Shown: piece after piece, positions 53,705 through 63,520 of the stretch
How positions within the stretch are numbered: the stretch's first letter is position 1
Layout of the letters: every line of letters starts with the position of its first letter
Source: Macrostomum hystrix
Taxonomy: Eukaryota > Platyhelminthes > Macrostomidae
Direction of reading: 5' to 3'
NCBI GenBank assembly: GCA_950097015.1
Contig: CATNEN010000038.1
Coordinates: 10,747,501 to 10,811,500, forward strand
Length of the DNA stretch: 64,000 nt
Made by a program: the position numbers and the translations under genes
The notes under the pieces: model-generated
Told to the model about the DNA's origin: nothing
The model's database searches: none
The model's input: only the letters and a program-made list of their open reading frames with translations

Positions 53705-55115
53705 AATTTCAGTTATAGTATGAACCTGAATCTTCAGGTGTAGAATAGATTTGAATGTTCAGGTGTAGAATGAATCTGAATGTTCAGTTGTAGAATGAAG
53801 CTGAATGTTCAGGTGTAGAATGAATCTGAATGTTCACTTGTAGAATGAAGCTGAATGTTCAGGTGTTGAATGAATCTGAATGTTCAGTTGTAGAATGAAT
53901 CTGAATGTTCAGGTGTAGAATGAAGATGAATGTTCAGTTGTAGAATGAATCTGAATGTTCAGGTGTAGAATGAAGCTGAATGTTCAGTTGTAGAATGAAG
54001 CTGAATGTTCAGTTGTAGAATGAATCTGAATGTTCAGGTGTAGAATGAAGCTGAATGTTCAGGTGTTGAATGAATCTGAATGTTCAGGTGTAGAATGAAT
54101 CTGAATGTTCAGTTGTAGAATGAAGCTGAATGTTCAGGTGTAGAATGAAGCTGAATGTTCAGTTGTAGAATGAATCTGAATGTTCAGTTGTAGAATGAAG
54201 CTGAATGTTCAGTTGTAGAATAAATCTGAATGTTCAGTTGTAGAATGAAGCTGAATGTTCAGGTGTAGAATGAATCTGAATGTTCAGTTGTAGAATGAAG
54301 CTGAATGTTCAGGTGTTGAATGAATCTGAATGTTCAGGTGTAGAATGAATCTGAATGTTCAGTGTGTAGAATGAAGCTGAATGTTCAGGTGTAGAATGAA
54401 TCTGAATGTTCAGGTGTAGAATGAATCTGAATGTTCAGGTGTAGAATGAAGCTGAATGTTCAGTTGTAGAATAAATCTGAATGTTCAGGTGTAGAATGAA
54501 TCTAAATGTTCAGTTGTAAAATGAAGCTGAATGTTCAGGTGTAGAATGAATCTGAATGTTCAGTTGTAGAATGAATCTGAATGTTTAGGTGTAGAATGAA
54601 TCTGAATGTTCAGTTGTAGAATGAATCTGAATGTTCAGTTGTAGAATGAATCTGAATGTTCAGGTGTAGAATGAAGCTGAATGTTCAGGTGTAGAATGAA
54701 TCTGAATGTTCAGGTGTAGAATGAATCTGAATGTTCAGTTGTAGAATGAAGCTGAATGTTCAGTTGTAGAATGAATCTGAATGTTCAGTTGTAGAATGAA
54801 GCTGAATCTTCAGGTGTAGAATGAATCTGAATGTTCAGTTGTAGAATGAAGCTGAATCTTCAGGTGTAGAATAGATTTGAATGTTCAGGTGTAGAATGAA
54901 GCTGAATGTTCAGGTGTAGAATGAAGCTGAATGTTCAGGTGTAGAATGAATCTGAATGTTCAGGTGTAGAATGAAGCTGAATGTTCAGGTGTAGAATGAA
55001 TCTGAATGTTCAGTTGTAGAATGAAGCTGAATGTTCAGGTGTAGAATGAATCTGAATGTTCAGTTGTAGAATGAAGCTGAATGTTCAGGTGTAGAATGAA
55101 GCTGAATGTTCAGTT
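53705..55115. repeat. 25-bp repeat upstream of NTMT1, about 56 copies
   Basis: The core GTAGAATGAATCTGAATGTT followed by CAGGT or CAGTT. The AATC/AAGC and GGT/GTT variants alternate irregularly. It ends about 90 bp before the NTMT1 start codon, so it covers the promoter-proximal region. Confidence 0.96.
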
Positions 55116-55206
55116 TTGAAACTCAAGCTAATCGAATGTGCTGTAAATGAAAATCGAATCGACAACTTTCAGTCTGGTTAAATCGAAGTGAAAATTAGAA
55201 GTACAA

Positions 55207-56598
55207 ATGGCAGCGATCAGCACAGCGCAAATAATGAACTCCGGCGACGAAGTTTCAAAGTCGGAGCCGGCCTTAGACGCGTGTGAGGCTAAGACTGACA
55301 CGGCGGTCTCGGAGTTCTACACGGACGCCCAGCGCTACTGGTCGGGCATTGAAGCCACCGAGGCTGGCATGATGGGCGGCAATGACAGCTTGGACGAAAT
55401 TGAAATTTATGCGTCTCGTTTGTTTCTAACAAAGGCTGGCGAGTTGGCCGGACTGCGGCAGCGGTATCGGGCACTCGACTGTGGCTCCGGCATCGGCCGG
55501 GTGACCAAGAAGCTCCTGTTGCCGATGTTCGCCAGCGTGGACATGGCCGAGGTGACGCAGCACTTTCTGGCCAAAGCTAAGGACTACATCGGAGAGCCCG
55601 ATTTCTCCAGGGTTGGGCGACAGTTCTGCTGCGGTCTTCAGGTTGCTGGGATCTGCTAGGGTCTAGATTCATGCTCAAGTATATAATAGAATCTCGAATA
55701 TTTCAAATGGAATGATGTCTTGATTTATTCGTAATATTTTAGAATCTAAATTTATCCCTAATTCTATTAGAATCTAGATTTATCCCTAAATATTTTGGGA
55801 TCTAAATTTATCCCTAATTCTATTAGGATCTTGATTTATCCCTAAATCGACCAGGATCTAAATTGATCCCAAATCGATCAGGATCTAGAATTATCCCAAA
55901 TCGACCAGGATCTAGATTTATCCCAAATCGACCAGGATCTAGATTGATCCCAAATCGACCAGGATCTAGATTTATCCCTAAATCGACCAGGATCTAGATT
56001 TATCCCTAATCGACCAGGATCTAGATTGATCCCAAATCGACCAGGATCTAGATTTATCCCAAATCGACCAGGATCTAGATTGATCCCAAATCGACCAGGA
56101 TCTAGATTTATCCCAAATCGACCAGGATCTAGATTGATCCCAAATCGACCAGGATCTAGATTGATCCCAAATCGACCAGGATCTAGATTTATCCCAAATC
56201 GACCAGGATCTAATTTTAATCAATCCCAATCTGCACGCTGCCTAATCGCTCAGGATCTAAAGTTTCCAAGTGAAATTCGCTACGATCTAGTCTGGCTGCA
56301 ATGGGTGATTGGCCACCTGCGCGACGATCACCTGGTTGAATTTCTTCAAAGAGCAGCCGCCTCGCTGACGCCCAACGGGCTGATCGGGATCAAGGACAAT
56401 GTCATCACCGGCCGGTCCGACTCCGAGTACGACTTCGATGAGCAGGACAGCAGCTTTTGCCGTCCGCGCAGCTCGCTGCTGAAACTGTTCAACCAGGCTG
56501 GCCTGACTGTCCTGCTGGAGGAGACTCAACAGGGCTTCCCGGATGCTCTTTATCCGGTGCTGTCGTTTGCCCTGGTGCCCCGCAAACGCTGCGTTTGA
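55207..56598 (+). CDS. NTMT1: N-terminal Xaa-Pro-Lys methyltransferase (NTMT1/METTL11A)
   Basis: Two exons, 55207-55641 and 56254-56598, join in phase 0 to 259 residues. Exon 1 has FYTDAQRYWSGIEATEAGMM and the SAM-binding motif LDCGSGIGRVTKKLLLP at about residue 90, then VDMAEVTQHFLAKAK. The junction reads CCGLQ|DLKF and exon 2 continues DLVWLQWVIGHLRDDHLVEF, then NGLIGIKDNV and YPVLSFALVP. These match METTL11A-family enzymes, which methylate the alpha-amino group of proteins starting (after Met removal) with X-Pro-Lys, such as RCC1 and histone-fold proteins. The N-terminal extension of about 35 residues is longer than in the human enzyme (223 aa). AATAAA at 57246-57251 may serve as poly(A) signal. 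Confidence 0.95.
55690..56215. repeat. 27-bp repeat in the NTMT1 intron, about 18 copies
   Basis: The core AAATCGACCAGGATCTAGAT plus TTATCCC. CAGGATCTA in each unit equals the real 3' splice junction CAG|GATCTA at 56253/56254. Confidence 0.95.
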
Positions 56599-56624
56599 GC
56601 CTGTCCTCCGCGCATGTGTCTGAG

Positions 56625-56915
56625 TCTTCTACCCCATCTACCCCCGTGCCTAGATCTTCTACCCCCGTGTCTGGGTCTTATATCCCCATGTCTAGATCTT
56701 CTGCCCCCATGTCTAGACCTTCTACCCCTATGTCTAAATATTCTACCCCGTGTCTGGATCTTCTACCCCCGTTTCAAGATCTACTACCCTCCGTGTCTAG
56801 ATCTTCTACTACCGTGTCTGGGTCTTCTACCCTCCGTGTCTAGATCTTCTACTACCGTGTCTGGGTCTTCTACCCTCCGTGTCTAGATCTTTTACCCCCG
56901 TGTCAAGATCATAAA
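56625..56915. repeat. About 20-bp repeat in the NTMT1 3' UTR
   Basis: The core TCTACCCCCGTGTCTAGATC, degenerate at both ends, begins within 30 bp of the stop codon. Confidence 0.85.
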
Positions 56916-57424
56916 CCTGTGTGTCTACGCCTTTTAAATTCTAACTATTTAGTATGATATTTACGTAAATCGAAAGTTCTCAGAATATTTTGGTTCTGAA
57001 AAGTCGTTGTAAAGTATCAGCATAAATGGAACATCAATTTGATTGCTAGTAACAATAAACAGCTCGGTAGACAATACTAAGTTCTTGTTGTTAGAATAAT
57101 GCTATTTTTAAACCAGCTAAAACGATTTGCATTTTGTTTGGGTTATAGTATCATCAGTGATTTATTCTTCTTTAATACCTGTTCATCATGTAGAAACAGG
57201 ACTGGCCTAAATACTAATGTTTGCTAAATCTGTGCTAATAGCTCAAATAAACATATTTCAGTACACGCACCAGTGTAAAAAAACCTTGCCAAACGGGCCA
57301 GTATCGCTTTTAATTTGCTAATGGCTTCTACAACTGTTCAATATAACTTTATTTTAGTCTCTGTCTTTTTCTTCATTTTCATTTAACGTGTTTCGTTAAA
57401 AACAAAACTTTATTTAGGATATTG
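56916..57424. other. NTMT1 to phytochelatin synthase spacer
   Basis: AT-rich. Contains AATAAA at 57246-57251. No coding signal. Confidence 0.45.
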
Positions 57425-58125
57425 GATGGAAAGCATTTTGGTTCTTTCGGATTGGTTGAGAAATATTCTAGAAGCTCCTGATTGGTCGGAATAGATTCTG
57501 ATTATTTCTTATTGTTTGGGATACATTCTGACTGTTTCTAATTAGTTGGGAAACATACAAATTTTTCTTATTGGTTGGGAAACATTCTAGTTGTTTCTTA
57601 TTGGTTAAAAAAACATTCTAGTTGTTTTTTTATTGGTTGGGAAACATTCTAGTTGTTTCTAATTGGTTGGGAATATTCTAATTTTTTCTTATTGGTTGGG
57701 AAACATGCTAGTTGTTTTTTTATTGGTTGGGAAACATTCTAGTTGTTTCTTTTTGGTTAAAAAGCATTCTAGTTGTTTCTTATTGGTTAAAAAAACATTC
57801 TAGTTGTTTCTTATTGGTTAAAAAACATTCTTGTTGTTTTTTTATTGGTTGGGAAACATTCTAGTTGTTTCTTATTGGTTGGGAAATATTGGTAGCTACC
57901 AATTGGTTAGAAAGCATTTTGGTTGTTTCCGATTGGTTGTGAATCATTTGGTAGTTTCCGATTGGTTGTGAATCATTTGGTAGTTTCCGATTGGTTGTGA
58001 ATCATTTGGTAGTTTCCGATTGGTTGTGAATCATTTGGTAGTTTCCGATTGGTTGTGAATCATTTGGTAGTTTCCGATTGGTTGAGAAACATTTGGTGGT
58101 TTCCGATTGGATTGGAAGCATTCCC
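57425..58125. repeat. Degenerate repeat with ATTGGTT (CCAAT) cores upstream of phytochelatin synthase
   Basis: TTATTGGTTGGGAAACATTC and, later, TTTCCGATTGGTTGTGAATC repeat at 25-30 bp spacing. Every unit carries ATTGGTT, the reverse of a CCAAT box. It ends about 30 bp before the first coding exon's 3' splice site. Confidence 0.88.
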
Positions 58126-58153
58126 ATTTAGTGCTTTTGATTTCAACCTGCAG

Positions 58154-59499
58154 GCAACCGATTCTGGCAAATCATCGGGCGGCGAGCTTCGCGTGACTTT
58201 TCTAAACAGCGAAGAAGGTCGACGCCGCCTCGCTGAGGCGTCGCCATTGCGAGCAGCCACCGTAGACGGATTTCGTAAGAAACTGCGCGACATGAGCTGC
58301 GGCATGGCATCCGTGTCCCTGGTAATGCGTTCCTACACTGGCGATCAGGAAGCCTTTGCTGAGGACTGCATTTATGATAGGTTTGGCTAACAAAACTGAC
58401 TGAAATGATTGGCTAACTGGAAACAGACGAGCTGATTGGCTAGCTGGAAACAGACTGGAAATGATTGGCTAACTGGAAACAGACGAGCTGATTGGCTAAC
58501 TGGAAACAGACTGGAAATGATTGGCTAACTGGAAACAGACGAGCTGATTGGCTAGCTGGAAATGATTGGCTAACTGGAAACAGACTAGAGCTGATTGGCT
58601 AGCTGGAAATGATTGGCTAACTGGAAACAGACTAGAGCTGATTGGTTAGCTGGAAATGATTGGCTAACTGGAAACAGACTAGAGCTGATTGGTTAGCTGG
58701 AAATGATTGGCTAACTGGAAACAGACTGAAGCTGATTGGTTAGCTGGAAATGATTGGCTAACTGGAAACAGACTGAAGCTGATTGGTTAGCTGGAAATGA
58801 TTGGCTAACTGGAAACAGACTGAAGCTGATTGGTTAGCTGGAAATGATTGGCTAACTGGAAACAGACTGAAGCTGATTGGTTAGCTGGAAATGATTGGCT
58901 AACTGGAAACAGACTAGAGCTGATTGGCTAGCTGGAAATGATTGGCTAACTGGAAACAGACTAGAGCTGATTGGTTAGCTGGAAATGATTGGCTAACTGG
59001 AAACAGACTAGAGCTGATTGGCTAGCTGGAAATGATTGGCTAACTGGAAACAGACTGAAGCTGATTGGCTTACTGGACGTCATTCCGCACGCGCTGTTGC
59101 AGAGTCGCCGACATCAAACCACTCGGCGATTTGGATCGGCGCGGCATGATAGCCGAGGAGGTGGCCGACTGTCTCCTTCGACTTGGCGCCGTCGCGTCGA
59201 CGGTGCGTCGGCCCGAAAGTGCTGACGAGCTGCGGCAGCTGGCGCTGTCTGCTCTAGCTGGCGAGTCCTCCGCAGCCGTGGCAAATTTCCACCTGCCCAG
59301 TTTGGGATTTGCCGCACCCTTCGGTCACTTGTCACCGTTGGCGGCCTATCATGCTGGCACTGACAGTCTCCTGGTTATGGACAATGATCCCCTGCCCAAT
59401 GATCCTTTTTGGGTGTCCGTGCCCATCCTGTTCGATGCTATGCAACCGGTGGACTCGGAAACCGGACTTCCAAGGGGTCTGGTGCTGGCCGAGTTTTAA
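58154..59499 (+). CDS. Phytochelatin synthase-like cysteine protease/transpeptidase
   Basis: Exons 58154-58380 (phase 2 end, GATAG|GTTTGG) and 59103-59499 join to 207 codons. Motifs of the family are in order: FLNSEEGRRRLAEA, then MSCGMASVSLVMRSY with the putative catalytic Cys (codon 58298-58300), then PFGHLSPLAAYHAG with the His (59326-59328), then LLVMDNDPLP with the Asp, and FWVSVPILFDAMQPVDSETG. The Cys-His-Asp set and length fit the catalytic domain only, like short bacterial forms. Full synthases make metal-binding phytochelatins from glutathione in the cytosol. Short ones mainly hydrolyse glutathione and its conjugates. No ATG precedes the 3' splice site at 58153 in frame, so the start codon must come from a tiny upstream exon or a spliced leader. 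Confidence 0.8.
58395..59070. repeat. Repeat in phytochelatin synthase intron
   Basis: Alternating words ATGATTGGCTAACTGGAAAC and GAGCTGATTGGTTAGCTGG in a composite unit of about 47 bp. The ATTGGCT core resembles the start of the intron (GTTTGGCTAAC). Confidence 0.93.
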
Positions 59500-59509
59500 A
59501 ACTCTAGCA

Positions 59510-60055
59510 GGAAACCCAAGCTGGGGAGATTGGAAACCCAAGCTGGGCAAATTGGAAACCCAAGCTGGGCAAATTGGAAACCCAAGCTGGGCAGATTGGA
59601 AACCCAAGCTGGGCAAATCGGAAACCCAAGCTGGGGAGATTGGAAACCCAAGCTGGGCAGATTGGAAACCCAAGCTGGGCAGATTGGAAACCCAAGCTGG
59701 GCAGATTGGAAACCCAAGCTGGGCAAATTGGAAACCCAAGCTGGGCAAATTGGAAACCCAAGCTGGGCAGATTGGAAACCCAAGCTGCGCAGATTGGAAA
59801 CCCAAGCTGGGCAAATTGGAAACCCAAGCTGGGCAAATTGGAAACCCAAGTTGGGCAGATTGGAAACCCAAGCTGGGCAGATTAGAAACCCAAGCTGGGC
59901 AAATTGGAAACCCAAGCTGGGCAGATTGGAAACCCAAGCTGGGCAGATTGGAAACCCAAGCTGGGCAAATCGGAAACCCAAGCTGGGGAGATTGGAAACC
60001 CAAGCTGGGCAGATTGGAAACCCAAGCTGGGGAGATTGGAACCCAAGCTGGAACC
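59510..60055. repeat. 22-bp repeat in the 3' UTR of phytochelatin synthase, about 25 copies
   Basis: The core CCCAAGCTGGGCAGATTGG plus AAA. It begins 13 bp after the stop codon. CCCAAGCTGGG is a near palindrome. AATAAA follows at 60068-60073. Open frames on both strands are artefacts. Confidence 0.95.
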
Positions 60056-60069
60056 CAACTATGTAATAA

Positions 60070-60654
60070 TAAATAAATGTAGAATGGTGTCAAGTGTAAA
60101 TCAAGCGAGAATCGTTATTAAATAAAATACGCAAAATGTTGATGTTTGAAGCTATTTTTTCGTTAAATCCTACTACATACTGTGAGTAGTAAAGTAAAAC
60201 CTGATTTAAAAGTAATTTCGTTAACCTGAATAACTTTAATCTAGTTTTAATGTCACGTCCGTACGGGCCAATCCTTAGGGCACAGTCAGAGTGTACACTG
60301 TGTGTGTGTGATGTCGAAAGTCAGCGGAATGGGCAGAGTTGCCTCTCACCGGCAACGGGTCTGATGTAATCGTGTCGAAAGCACCCCAACTAACATTTTT
60401 CGCCTAAATTATGTTTGCCCCGATGCTGAGAAGAACTCGCGACCTTGTGGTTTAAAAACGAAATGTTACTATATTATAAACATGGTCTGATTTGACTGAC
60501 AATCTGCGCTGGCCTGTGCCCTCACTAGGCAGTTAATCCGTAAGTCGCTTAATCTGGGTGCACTCAGCATCGGCCGCCGCCTCTGCTGCTGCTTGTGTCA
60601 TTCAAATCTAGTGCGTGTTTTTCTTTTGCTCTTCTCGGCACTTTCATCGTCATC
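60070..60654. other. Intergenic with a SINE family 1 fragment
   Basis: Around 60280-60370, GTCAGCGGAATGGGCAGAGT and the following bases match the 3' part of family 1. No gene supported. Confidence 0.45.
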
Positions 60655-61016
60655 TGGGGGGTCGGTGGCAGAGCGGCTAACGCGTTTGCCTCTCGCACCA
60701 GGGTCCTTATGTTCGATTCCACGGCGAGGCCACATTTATTTGGGGCGCAGCCGCGGAGAGAAGGCTTGGTGGATTGTCGTGCAATTTACGCCCTTGAGGG
60801 CCAACCTCCAAGGCACAGTGAGAGTGTACACTGCCTGACGATCAGAAAACCAGGGCAGATGTACACACCTGTGTAAGTGTGTGCCTGCGTCCGGTATCTG
60901 TGTGCGTGTGTGCTCAGGAGTCAGCGAAATGGGCAGAATTGCCTCCTCGCTGGCTGCAGGTCTAGTGTCACTAAATGATGTGCGACTGCCCGCAGCCCTC
61001 CTGCAATAATAATAAT
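60655..61016 (+). mobile_element. SINE family 1, best-preserved copy
   Basis: GGTCGGTGGCAGAGCGGCTA head, TGTTCGATTCCACGGCGAGG B-box region, full body and an AATAATAATAATT tail. Confidence 0.85.
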
Positions 61017-61234
61017 TTTTTTATTTATTATTCGTCATCTTAATGAATTCACCGTGTTTATGTGTTTATCAGCAATCCCTGATCTATTCCCTATTCCAGT
61101 CTGCTTCTAGACTATAGAACATGTACAGTTTTGCGTGTGTTGCTTTTAGCTATTTTCATTGCTTAAACTTATAATCATATTTGTAGGAGGGCTGTGCCAC
61201 TTTCACATTATTCAGTGGCATTTGACCCGCTGCC

Positions 61235-61370
61235 ATTCTGCTTATTCTGCTTATTTCGCTGACTCCTGAGCATACACTTACACAATGATGTGTATATGCA
61301 GGTGTGTACATCTACCCTGACTGTCTCATCATCAGGCAGTTTACACTCTCACTGTCGTTGAAGGCTCGTT
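61235..61370 (-). mobile_element. SINE family 1 fragment
   Basis: TTTCGCTGACTCCTGAGCAT and CTGTCTCATCATCAGGCAGT match the reverse of the family-1 3' half. Confidence 0.6.
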
Positions 61371-61995
61371 CGCGCTGCTATCAAACACGAAAATCGGCTA
61401 AAAAACGCGTATGTACATTTTTATGACCATTCATTTGAAAAGCACACTCGAAATCGAGTCCATTAAAGACGGCGTAAACAAGTATTTTGGGACGGGGTAT
61501 TCCCCAAAATGGGTTATTGGCATGGCAGGCCCCATTGAACCTTCTCTCTACGTCTGTCTGCTAATTCGCATGGCAAGCTAGGAATATTTGTGCAACTTTT
61601 GAAAACTTTTGAAATCCCGGCGCTAGAGCTAGGAAAAATTTAATCTGAAGTACGAGCTATAGTTTAGTATTATAGACTAGCGATATTAACCCCCTCTACT
61701 TGAACTACTTCAACTTTAATATAAGCTCTTTAATAGTGTAGTTTTGTTTGTTTCGCTTTAGGCTTCTAAAAAATGCTGGACTGGCTGCTGCGGCTTATTG
61801 ACTTGAAATTTCGAGTATAATACGCCGTATCCAGCAGCTCTGATTGGCTAGAAATCAGTACTAGTGAAGCCATTGGGTCCCATACACCCTGCCATATTTT
61901 CCTCTTTTTTCCTGGCGCCAACTTGCCTACAAATTTCGCGATCAGCTGCCGCGCAGTGGTTTCAGGTAAATTAAAAATTCAGTTTTATCACGGCC
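61371..61995. other. Upstream region of the stomatin-like gene
   Basis: No further gene. ATTGGCTAG at about 61846 and AATTCAG at about 61981 could be a promoter CCAAT word and a 3' splice site for a 5' UTR exon. Confidence 0.4.
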
Positions 61996-63192
61996 ATGTC
62001 GAAATCTGGCAAAGGTCGCGTTGCCAAGGTCCAAGAGGTCAGCAGCAGTCGGGGCTCGACTACCACGGCCACGGAGGAGGAGGAAGACGAAGCCGATGCC
62101 GCCGAGAAGCTGCAGCAGAAGCAGAAGACTCGCCAGCGCCTGCAGCGCTCATTCTCGCTGGTGCCAGAGCGGCTGGCCGGCGCTGGCGGCGGCGGAGTCG
62201 CGGGCATCAGCGGCCAATCAGTCAGCGGCCTGCTGCGGAAGCCGGCCTCTCGGATGCAGCTGTGCGAAGCGGTGCTCCAGGTGCTAATTGTGTGCCTGGT
62301 TGTGCTCACGTTCCCATTTTCATGTGTGTTCTGCCTGAAGGTCGTGGCCCAGTACGAGCGGGCCGTGGTGTTCCGCCTCGGCCGCATCCGCAGCGCCGAA
62401 GCCAGCGGACCCGGGATGGTGTTCCTCCTGCCCTGCATCGACACCGTCAAGGTCGTGGACCTGCGCACCATGACCTTCGATGTGCCCACCCAGGAGGTGC
62501 TGACTAACGACTCAGTGACTGTGGCAGTGGAGGCTGTTGTGTACTACAGAATCTTCGACCCCGTCATGTCTGAGGTTAACGTCGAGGACTGCAGCCGGTC
62601 AACGAAGCTGCTAGCGCAGACGACGCTTCGCAATGTGCTGGGCACCGCCAGCCTGTACCAGCTGCTGGCTGGTCGGGACGAATCCGCCCTGCTGATGCAG
62701 GAGACGCTGGACGCCGCCACCGACACCTGGGGTGTCAAGGTCGAACGCGTCGAGATCAAGGATGTCCGCCTGCCGACGCAGCTCCAGCGGGCGATGGCGG
62801 CGGAGGCGGAAGCGGCCAGGGAAGCCCGCGCCAAGGTGATCGCGGCCGAGGGCGAGGAGAAGGCCAGCAAGGCGTTGAAGGCTGCCGCAATTGAGCTGTC
62901 CGAGTGCGGCGTGGCGCTGCAGCTGCGCTACCTGCAGACTCTGTGCAGCATCTCGGCTGAGAAGAACTCCACAATAATCTTCCCGCTGCCCATCGAGCTG
63001 TTGAGAATGTTCCAGACAGACGAGCATGGCGCGAAGTCGCCTGACGGGCATGACGGCGGCCACGCTGACAGAACCAGCTGTTCCAGGCCAGTGGTGACCA
63101 CCTGCAGTACTGGGCCCGGCCGAAATTCAGTGCGTGTTCAGCAGCAGCAGCCGTTGTCCGGGGCCAGCAGCAGTCTGGAATCCGGATGCTGA
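61996..63192 (+). CDS. Stomatin/podocin/MEC-2 family protein (SPFH/band 7)
   Basis: A single-exon frame of 398 residues. The N-terminal 90 residues are charged, acidic (TATEEEEDEADAAEK) and Gly-rich. A hydrophobic hairpin follows at about 92-117 (LQVLIVCLVVLTFPFSCVFC) with the conserved Pro at its turn. The SPFH domain then runs from VVAQYERAVVFRLGRI through DLRTMTFDVPTQEVLTNDSV, KLLAQTTLRNVLGT and KVERVEIKDVRLPTQLQRAM to AEGEEKASKALKAA and KNSTIIFPLPIELL. This closely follows stomatin and MEC-2. Such proteins insert in the inner leaflet, oligomerise, bind cholesterol and tune ion channels, including mechanosensitive ones. The C-terminal tail of about 55 residues is unrelated to human stomatin and Ser/Gln-rich. 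AATAAA near 63320 may end the transcript. Confidence 0.95.
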   Translation: MSKSGKGRVAKVQEVSSSRGSTTTATEEEEDEADAAEKLQQKQKTRQRLQRSFSLVPERLAGAGGGGVAGISGQSVSGLLRKPASRMQLCEAVLQVLIVCLVVLTFPFSCVFCLKVVAQYERAVVFRLGRIRSAEASGPGMVFLLPCIDTVKVVDLRTMTFDVPTQEVLTNDSVTVAVEAVVYYRIFDPVMSEVNVEDCSRSTKLLAQTTLRNVLGTASLYQLLAGRDESALLMQETLDAATDTWGVKVERVEIKDVRLPTQLQRAMAAEAEAAREARAKVIAAEGEEKASKALKAAAIELSECGVALQLRYLQTLCSISAEKNSTIIFPLPIELLRMFQTDEHGAKSPDGHDGGHADRTSCSRPVVTTCSTGPGRNSVRVQQQQPLSGASSSLESGC

Positions 63193-63367
63193 TTTTGTGT
63201 TATCTGAATTAAACTTTCAAATTTTTTTGTTTTCTAAGATAGCGGCGCAAGTTTTGGTTTTACTTGAGCCCTACTAGTTTATTGATCGGTTTGAAAATGA
63301 TTGCAGTTTTGCTGGCCTAAATAAAATGAAGATTTATCCCGTATCCTATTAATAATAATCATCACCA
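63193..63367. other. 3' flank of the stomatin-like gene
   Basis: AT-rich, with AATAAA near 63320. Confidence 0.4.
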
Positions 63368-63520
63368 TCGGGTCAGCTGTGCAGCCGACAGCACAGTCGC
63401 AGCTAATGCTGGGTGAATTGAAGCAACGCATAGTGAAGTGTCTTGCTGAAGGACACAGACTATTTCTAGTAAAAATCTGAATCGAACCCTCGACCTTCAA
63501 TAGTTATACTATGCTTATTA
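63368..63520 (-). mobile_element. SINE family 2, shortened copy
   Basis: GCAGCCGACAGCACAGTCGC and GAATCGAACCCTCGACCTTC match the reverse of family 2, with the middle of the body deleted. Confidence 0.7.

Noticed and set aside
59309-60093. Frames of about 250 codons in the CCCAAGCTGGGC repeat
   Set aside because: It is a 3' UTR repeat after the phytochelatin synthase stop. Period 22 opens several frames at once.
61923-62507. Frame of 194 codons overlapping the stomatin-like gene
   Set aside because: It is an alternate-frame shadow of a GC-rich true coding region.
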